From JAEMQF01 sp049297615 (GTDB lineage Bacteria > Pseudomonadota > Gammaproteobacteria > Burkholderiales > Burkholderiaceae_C): a DNA stretch of 64,000 bases. A program made the position numbers and the translations under genes. The stretch covers positions 21,110 to 85,109 of the forward strand of contig JBAQUQ010000374.1 of NCBI GenBank assembly GCA_049297615.1. Reading direction: 5' to 3'. Positions 58,795-64,000 of the stretch are shown here, piece after piece (position 1 is the first letter of the stretch; every line of letters begins with the position of its first letter). Below the pieces are notes generated by a model. It worked only from the letters and a program-made list of their open reading frames with translations, did no database searches and was not told the origin of the DNA.

Positions 58795-59577
58795 TCAACG
58801 TCGGAACGGCCACCATGACCGCGCAGACCCCGCCGGGCCGCGCAACCGGGCGAGAACCACCGAGATATTATCCTTTCCGCCTGCGTCATTGGCGGCGTCG
58901 ATGAGCGCGGCCACCGCTTCGGGCAAGGATTCGCAGCCAAGCAACAGTTGCAGGATGCTCTCGTCGTCGAGCATGTCAGACAGGCCGTCAGAGCATAGCA
59001 GGTAGGTGTCGCCCGGCAGCACGTCGTGCAAGTGGGTCTCGAGCAGCACCGTGTCCTCGACGCCCACAGCGCGCGTCACCAGGTTCTTGTTCGACGAAAA
59101 CGCGGCCTGCTCCATTGTGATCAAGCCGGCATCGATCTGCTCCTGCAGCAGCGAATGATCGTGCGTGATTTGCGTCAGGCGTCCGGCGCGCAAGCGGTAG
59201 CCGCGCGAGTCGCCCACATGGCCGATCAACAGGCGGCCTTCGCGAAACACGCCCATGACCAGCGTCGTGCCCATGCCGGCGTATTGCGGGTTGGAATTCG
59301 CAGCATTGAAGATGGCGCGGTTCGCGTTGTCGACGCAAATGTCCATCGCGCGGCGCACATCAGTGTCGGAGGCGTCGTTCGCGGCCTCGGTGAGCCAGCG
59401 GCCGAGCTCGCTCTTGATGAACGAGGTGGCCATGCCGCTGGCGACTTCGCCGGCGTTGTAGCCACCCATGCCGTCGGCCAGGACCATCAGCGCATTGGCC
59501 TCGTCCAGTGCCACCGAGTCTTCGTTGTTGTTGCGCGCCCTGCCGGTGTCGGTTGCGCTGAAGAACTCGAGAGTCAT
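58795..59577 (-). CDS. PP2C-family Ser/Thr protein phosphatase
   Basis: A 260-residue PPM phosphatase (Stp1/PrpC type). Metal-binding motifs are complete: RARNNNEDS, LADGMGGYNAGEVAS, GHVGDSRGYRL, LCSDGLSDML and GKDNISVVL. It removes phosphate from Ser/Thr of proteins, requiring Mn2+ or Mg2+. ATG 59577 is chosen; TTG 59598 would add seven residues. Paired with the FHA protein, suggesting it reverses phosphorylation read by FHA domains. The kinase must be encoded elsewhere. Confidence 0.92.
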   Translation of the reverse strand: MTLEFFSATDTGRARNNNEDSVALDEANALMVLADGMGGYNAGEVASGMATSFIKSELGRWLTEAANDASDTDVRRAMDICVDNANRAIFNAANSNPQYAGMGTTLVMGVFREGRLLIGHVGDSRGYRLRAGRLTQITHDHSLLQEQIDAGLITMEQAAFSSNKNLVTRAVGVEDTVLLETHLHDVLPGDTYLLCSDGLSDMLDDESILQLLLGCESLPEAVAALIDAANDAGGKDNISVVLARLRGPAGSARSWWPFRR

Positions 59578-59736
59578 GGATAGAGGATTCAGAGGCAATA
59601 GCGAAGCAGCAGACAGGCCGGGCGGAGTTTCGAATTGTGCCTTGGATCGAAGCGCGCAGGCGCCGCGGTGGCCTGCGCCCGGGTCATGCTGCAGCCCGCG
59701 CGCCGACGACGACCTGTGCTCCGTTCCGGGCGGACT

Positions 59737-60630
59737 CTACAACAAACGCTTCAGCAGCTTTCCCAGCTCAGAGGGGTTGCGCGTGACCGTGAAACCGCAC
59801 TCTTCCATGATCGCCAATTTGGCGTCTGCCGTATCCGCGCCGCCGGAGATCAAGGCGCCGGCATGGCCCATGCGCTTGCCCGGCGGGGCAGTGACGCCGG
59901 CGATGAAGCCGACGATGGGTTTCTTCATATTGGCTTTGCACCAGCGCGCCGCTTCGGCCTCGTCGGGGCCGCCGATCTCACCGATCATGATCACGGCGTC
60001 GGTGCCCGGGTCGTCGTTGAACAGGCGCATCACGTCGATGTGCTTGAGGCCGTTGATCGGGTCGCCGCCGATGCCCACCGCGCTCGACTGACCCAGGCCG
60101 ATTTCGCTGAGCTGGGCCACGGCTTCATAGGTCAAGGTGCCTGAGCGTGAGACGACGCCGATCCTGCCTGCCTTGTGGATGTGGCCGGGCATGATGCCGA
60201 TCTTGATTTGCTCAGGCGTGATCAATCCTGGGCAATTCGGCCCGAGCAGCAGCGTTTTCTTGGCCCCCGTGGCCTCGCGTGCCCGCATCTTGCTGCGCAC
60301 CTCGAGCATGTCGCGCACGGGAATGCCTTCCGTGATGCAGATCGCCAGATCGAGTTCAGCCTCCACTGCTTCCAGAATCGCCGCCGCGGCGCCAGCCGGC
60401 GGCACGTAAATCACGCTCACCGTCGCGCCGGTCTTGCTCGCAGCGGTCTTGACGCTGGCGAAGATCGGGATGCCCTCGAAGTCTTCGCCGGCCCTTTTCG
60501 GGTTCACGCCGGCGACGAAGCAATTCTTGCCGTTCGCGTAGTCGCGGCACGTTCGGGTATGGAACTGGCCGGTTTTCCCCGTGATGCCTTGCGTGATCAC
60601 TAAGGTGCGTTTGTCGATGAGGATGGACAT
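59737..60630 (-). CDS. sucD: Succinyl-CoA synthetase (ADP-forming) alpha subunit
   Basis: A 297-residue subunit of the TCA-cycle enzyme that makes succinate and ATP from succinyl-CoA. CoA-binding block GITGKTGQFHTR and CFVAGVNPKRAG; the phosphohistidine lies in KRMGHAGALI. Length is normal. It follows sucC by 50 bases on the same strand. Confidence 0.96.
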   Translation of the reverse strand: MSILIDKRTLVITQGITGKTGQFHTRTCRDYANGKNCFVAGVNPKRAGEDFEGIPIFASVKTAASKTGATVSVIYVPPAGAAAAILEAVEAELDLAICITEGIPVRDMLEVRSKMRAREATGAKKTLLLGPNCPGLITPEQIKIGIMPGHIHKAGRIGVVSRSGTLTYEAVAQLSEIGLGQSSAVGIGGDPINGLKHIDVMRLFNDDPGTDAVIMIGEIGGPDEAEAARWCKANMKKPIVGFIAGVTAPPGKRMGHAGALISGGADTADAKLAIMEECGFTVTRNPSELGKLLKRLL

Positions 60631-60680
60631 GGACGGGTTCCTTGGGCGAGGCGTGGCCGAGCGTGAAGACCGGGCCGGGC

Positions 60681-61856
60681 CTATTTCAGTGCCGCCATGA
60701 TCTTTTCAGCGGCTTCGGCCATCGAGTCGGCGCTGATGATGGGCAGGCCCGAATCCTTGAGCAACTGCTTGCCCAGGTCCTCATTGGTGCCCTTCATTCG
60801 CACCACCAAAGGCACCTTCAAATTGACTGCACGACAGGCAGCGATCACCCCTTCTGCAATCGTGTCGCAGCGCATGATGCCGCCGAAAATATTGACCAGG
60901 ATCGCCTCGACCTTGGAGTTGCCGAGCATGATCTTGAAGGCTTCGGTCACCTTGTCGGCCGTGGCGCCGCCGCCGACGTCGAGAAAATTGGCGGGCTCGC
61001 CGCCGAATAGCTTGATCGTGTCCATCGTCGCCATCGCCAGACCCGCGCCATTGACCAGGCAGCCGATGTTGCCCTCGAGCTGGATATAGGCCAGGTCGAA
61101 CTTGCTGGCTTCGATTTCCGCTGGGTCTTCCTCGTCGAGGTCGCGGTAGGCGGTGATCTCGGGGTGGCGGAACAAGGCATTGCTGTCGAAATTGAACTTG
61201 GCGTCGAGCGCCTTGAGATTGCCCGGTTTGCCGTCCACCGACCCCTCGAGGATGAGTGGATTGATTTCTGCCAAGCTTGCGTCAGTCGCCATATAGCAGG
61301 CGTAGAGTTTTTCGAGCAAGGCCATCGCCTGGGGCTGAGACTGCGCAGGAACACCGATGCCCCGCGCCAGTTCGAGACCCTGAGCCTGCGTCAGCCCGAT
61401 CAATGGGTCGATGAACACCCTGACGATCCTCTCCGGTGTCTTGTGCGCCACTTCTTCGATGTCCATGCCGCCTTCGGAACTGGCCATCATCGCGACCTTC
61501 TGCGTCGCCCGATCCGTAACCGCCGCGACGTAATACTCATGGCGGATGTCGGCGCCTTCTTCGATCAGCAAACGTCGCACCTTTTGGCCCGCTGGTCCGG
61601 TTTGATGCGTCTTGAGTTGCATGCCGAGAATCTGGCCGGCCAACTGCTGCACTTCGTCCATGCTACGGGCCAGCTTGACGCCGCCACCTTTGCCGCGCCC
61701 GCCCGCATGAATCTGTGCCTTGACAACCCACACCGGGCCACCGAGTTTTTGCGCCGCCTCGACCGCCTCGCGTACGCTGAACGCCGGGTAGCCGCGCGGC
61801 ACCGGAATGCCGAACTGCCGAAGAATTTCCTTGCCTTGGTATTCGTGAATCTTCAT
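60681..61856 (-). CDS. sucC: Succinyl-CoA synthetase (ADP-forming) beta subunit
   Basis: A 391-residue ATP-grasp subunit. MKIHEYQGKEILRQFGIPVP is the canonical start, hence ATG 61856 over a longer reading to 61955; VKAQIHAGGRGKGGGV and GGIMRCDTIAEGV are conserved blocks for nucleotide and for CoA/phosphate. Forms the heterotetramer with SucD. The sucCD pair lies downstream of recA-recX, an order common in Burkholderiales. Confidence 0.96.
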   Translation of the reverse strand: MKIHEYQGKEILRQFGIPVPRGYPAFSVREAVEAAQKLGGPVWVVKAQIHAGGRGKGGGVKLARSMDEVQQLAGQILGMQLKTHQTGPAGQKVRRLLIEEGADIRHEYYVAAVTDRATQKVAMMASSEGGMDIEEVAHKTPERIVRVFIDPLIGLTQAQGLELARGIGVPAQSQPQAMALLEKLYACYMATDASLAEINPLILEGSVDGKPGNLKALDAKFNFDSNALFRHPEITAYRDLDEEDPAEIEASKFDLAYIQLEGNIGCLVNGAGLAMATMDTIKLFGGEPANFLDVGGGATADKVTEAFKIMLGNSKVEAILVNIFGGIMRCDTIAEGVIAACRAVNLKVPLVVRMKGTNEDLGKQLLKDSGLPIISADSMAEAAEKIMAALK

Positions 61857-62033
61857 GGGGCCTCGCTGCTTCGGGTTTCGCATGGCTTGGCAGCGCACAG
61901 CAAAACTCGCGGGCAGCAATCGCGCCGTTGCGCCGGGACACGTGTCGGCACTCACGACGAAGCACCACCCGGTATCGAGGCTGGTGCTGCCTAATTCAAA
62001 CTCGGCCGAATCGAAACCCAGGTGCCATGCGCA

Positions 62034-62726
62034 TCAGCGCGGCAATGTAGCATGCGCGCCGCGCAGGGTTTTCGCTTCTATGGCCTCTTCGATGGGCGAC
62101 TGCGCAGCCGCAGGGGGAGCACCGACGTCTTGCGCCTCGTGCAGGACGCGCCGGATCACGTCGCTCGAGAAGCCGCGCCCGACCAGAAAGCGAGCCTGCT
62201 TGTGCGTGTCGGCCGCAGGGCCTGAACCCTGCTTGAACTTGCGCGCCCATACCCTGTGGGCGCGTTCGAATTCAGTATCGCGCAGCACCTCCTCGGCTTG
62301 GGCTGGCAAGGCCACCCCGTGCTGCGCGAGTTCTTGGCGGATGCGCAGATTGCCGAATCGCTCGCAGCGTAACCGCACTCGCGATTGCACGAAGCGTCGC
62401 TGCGACAGGTAGTCGTGCGCTTCGAGCCAGTCTAGAACGGCGTCGATGCGGGCAGCGGCTGCAGCGCCGCGCGAGCTAGGGCCAGCTTGCTGCGCGGCGC
62501 CCGACGGGCAAGGCTTGCCGTGCGTGTCGCCCAGCTTGCCTTGCTTCACCCTGGTCGGGGTCAGGGCGAGCAGTTTGCGGCGCAACTCGGTTCGGCTGTA
62601 CTCGCGCTGCGCCAGTTTCGCCAAGGCGTGTGCTTTGAGCGCTTTATCCTCATCGAGGATCGCGCGGTCCTCAGCGTCCGCAGGACGCGGCACCGGCTCG
62701 GCCAGGGCTGCGGCCACGGTGCTCAA
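62034..62726 (-). CDS. recX: RecX regulatory protein with a long insertion
   Basis: A protein of up to 230 residues (typical RecX ~150-165). RecX binds RecA filaments and inhibits them. Helical repeats: LAKLAQREYSRTELRRKL, then VLDWLEAHDYLSQRRFVQSRV and RLRCERFGNLRIRQELAQHGV, then QARFLVGRGFSSDVIRRVL. Between the first and second repeats is an unusually long linker of ~30 residues (RVKQGKLGDTHGKPCPSG...) encoded by palindrome-rich DNA. The reading begins at TTG 62726, directly after the recA TAG; a start some codons later is possible. Confidence 0.87.
   Translation of the reverse strand: MSTVAAALAEPVPRPADAEDRAILDEDKALKAHALAKLAQREYSRTELRRKLLALTPTRVKQGKLGDTHGKPCPSGAAQQAGPSSRGAAAAARIDAVLDWLEAHDYLSQRRFVQSRVRLRCERFGNLRIRQELAQHGVALPAQAEEVLRDTEFERAHRVWARKFKQGSGPAADTHKQARFLVGRGFSSDVIRRVLHEAQDVGAPPAAAQSPIEEAIEAKTLRGAHATLPR
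62465..62520. repeat. Palindrome-rich insertion in recX
   Basis: GCGCCGCGC (62465-62473) pairs with GCGCGGCGC (62493-62501); GCCCG (62500-62504) with CGGGC (62506-62510); GGCAAG (62508-62513) with CTTGCC (62515-62520). CAGCTTGC occurs at 62484-62491 and again just beyond at 62533-62540. The stretch encodes the extra linker of RecX. Confidence 0.65.
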
Positions 62727-63794
<1,068 letters not shown>

Positions 63795-63830
63795 ACGGTT
63801 CTCCAGAAGCTAGCGTTATTATCAGCAAAA

Positions 63831-63846
63831 CTGGGTATTTGTACAG
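63831..63846. promoter_or_regulatory. LexA (SOS) box in the recA promoter
   Basis: CTGGGTATTTGTACAG has the CTG-N10-CAG form of the gamma/betaproteobacterial LexA box. On the minus strand a -10-like GATAAT lies at 63823-63818; the box then covers the -35 region at a 17-base spacing, so LexA would block RNA polymerase. Confidence 0.85.
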
Positions 63847-63888
63847 TAGTTGAATGTTCTGTGGGGTGATTCAAGCCAAGACCGTTTG

Positions 63889-64000
63889 CTACCTCATTCG
63901 CAGCATCTCGAAAAGGCAGGCATCGTCCAGGCCTGCCATCGCGCCGTCGCAGGCACGCGCGAACAGCGCGGCGGCCGCCGCGCCCACGCTGGCGTCGAAA
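63889..64000 (-). CDS. 3' end of an unidentified gene upstream of recA (runs off the window)
   Basis: The minus strand is open from the window edge to TAG 63891-63889, giving the last 36 residues (..GAAAAALFARACDGAMAG, then LDDACLFEMLRMR). The helical end with an Ala-rich helix and LDDA resembles the C-termini of 3-hydroxyisobutyrate/6-phosphogluconate-type dehydrogenases, but too little is present to assign it. Third-position GC supports coding. Confidence 0.55.
   Translation of the reverse strand, partial: FDASVGAAAAALFARACDGAMAGLDDACLFEMLRMR

Overview
The window is high-GC, densely coded chromosomal DNA, with many genes overlapping by 4-20 bases. The family members seen (short-form ArgC, E. 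coli-type GshA, PglL-type oligosaccharyltransferases beside a type IV pilin, SWIB/histone-like protein, recA-recX followed by sucC-sucD) point to a betaproteobacterium of the order Burkholderiales, near the Comamonadaceae/Rubrivivax-Leptothrix group. This is inferred from protein character and gene order, not from a marker-gene search. No rRNA, tRNA, CRISPR array, insertion sequence or prophage was recognised.

Layout. 0-8 kb: chromosome-partition neighbourhood on the minus strand: mnmG, rsmG, parA, a GNAT acetyltransferase, then an inserted plus-strand argC, then parB and the start of prkA. Two ParB-binding parS-like sites lie inside mnmG and rsmG. 8-19 kb: acyl-CoA synthetase, a lipoprotein, asparaginase II, a DUF427 protein, a tightly coupled glutaredoxin/hydrolase/NatA/NatB operon, gshA and pirin. 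19-28 kb (plus strand): acetyltransferase, universal stress protein, a sugar-acid set (IlvD/Edd dehydratase, RraA-like protein, Ldh_2 dehydrogenase) and an aromatic-CoA set (crotonase, feruloyl-CoA-synthase-like ligase, 4-hydroxybenzoyl-CoA thioesterase). 28-37 kb: two EamA exporters, an ornithine-cyclodeaminase remnant, a VOC protein, an orphan ParA-like ATPase, a thioredoxin-like lipoprotein, an SDR and an HCCA isomerase. 37-41 kb: an ABM monooxygenase gene with an internal stop codon, then an overlapping minus-strand operon of periplasmic protease, membrane FHA protein, SDR and thioesterase. 41-50 kb: NitT/TauT-type ABC transporter, uvrA, a second HCCA isomerase, dienelactone hydrolase, amidohydrolase and SWIB/histone-like protein. 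50-57 kb: small membrane protein, M48 protease, moaC, two PglL-like O-oligosaccharyltransferases, and pilA with a sigma-54-type promoter and a terminator. 57-64 kb: phosphodiesterase-like MBL enzyme, FHA/PP2C pair, sucDC, recX, recA with a LexA box, and the end of one more gene.

Cooperation between genes. ParA/ParB and the parS-like sites form the segregation system. The PglL pair probably glycosylates the adjacent pilin. The crotonase, ligase and thioesterase look like a short hydroxycinnamate/benzoate CoA route. The two FHA loci, one with a PP2C phosphatase and one with a secreted protease, suggest Ser/Thr-phosphorylation signalling whose kinase is outside the window.

Most interesting observations: the parAB operon split by an inverted argC; palindrome-rich DNA apparently inserted in frame into uvrA, recX and the 5' end of the feruloyl-CoA-synthase-like gene, with a truncated-looking relative of the uvrA element between genes near 31.1 kb; the FHA-protease operon; and two genes caught decaying (ABM monooxygenase, ornithine cyclodeaminase).
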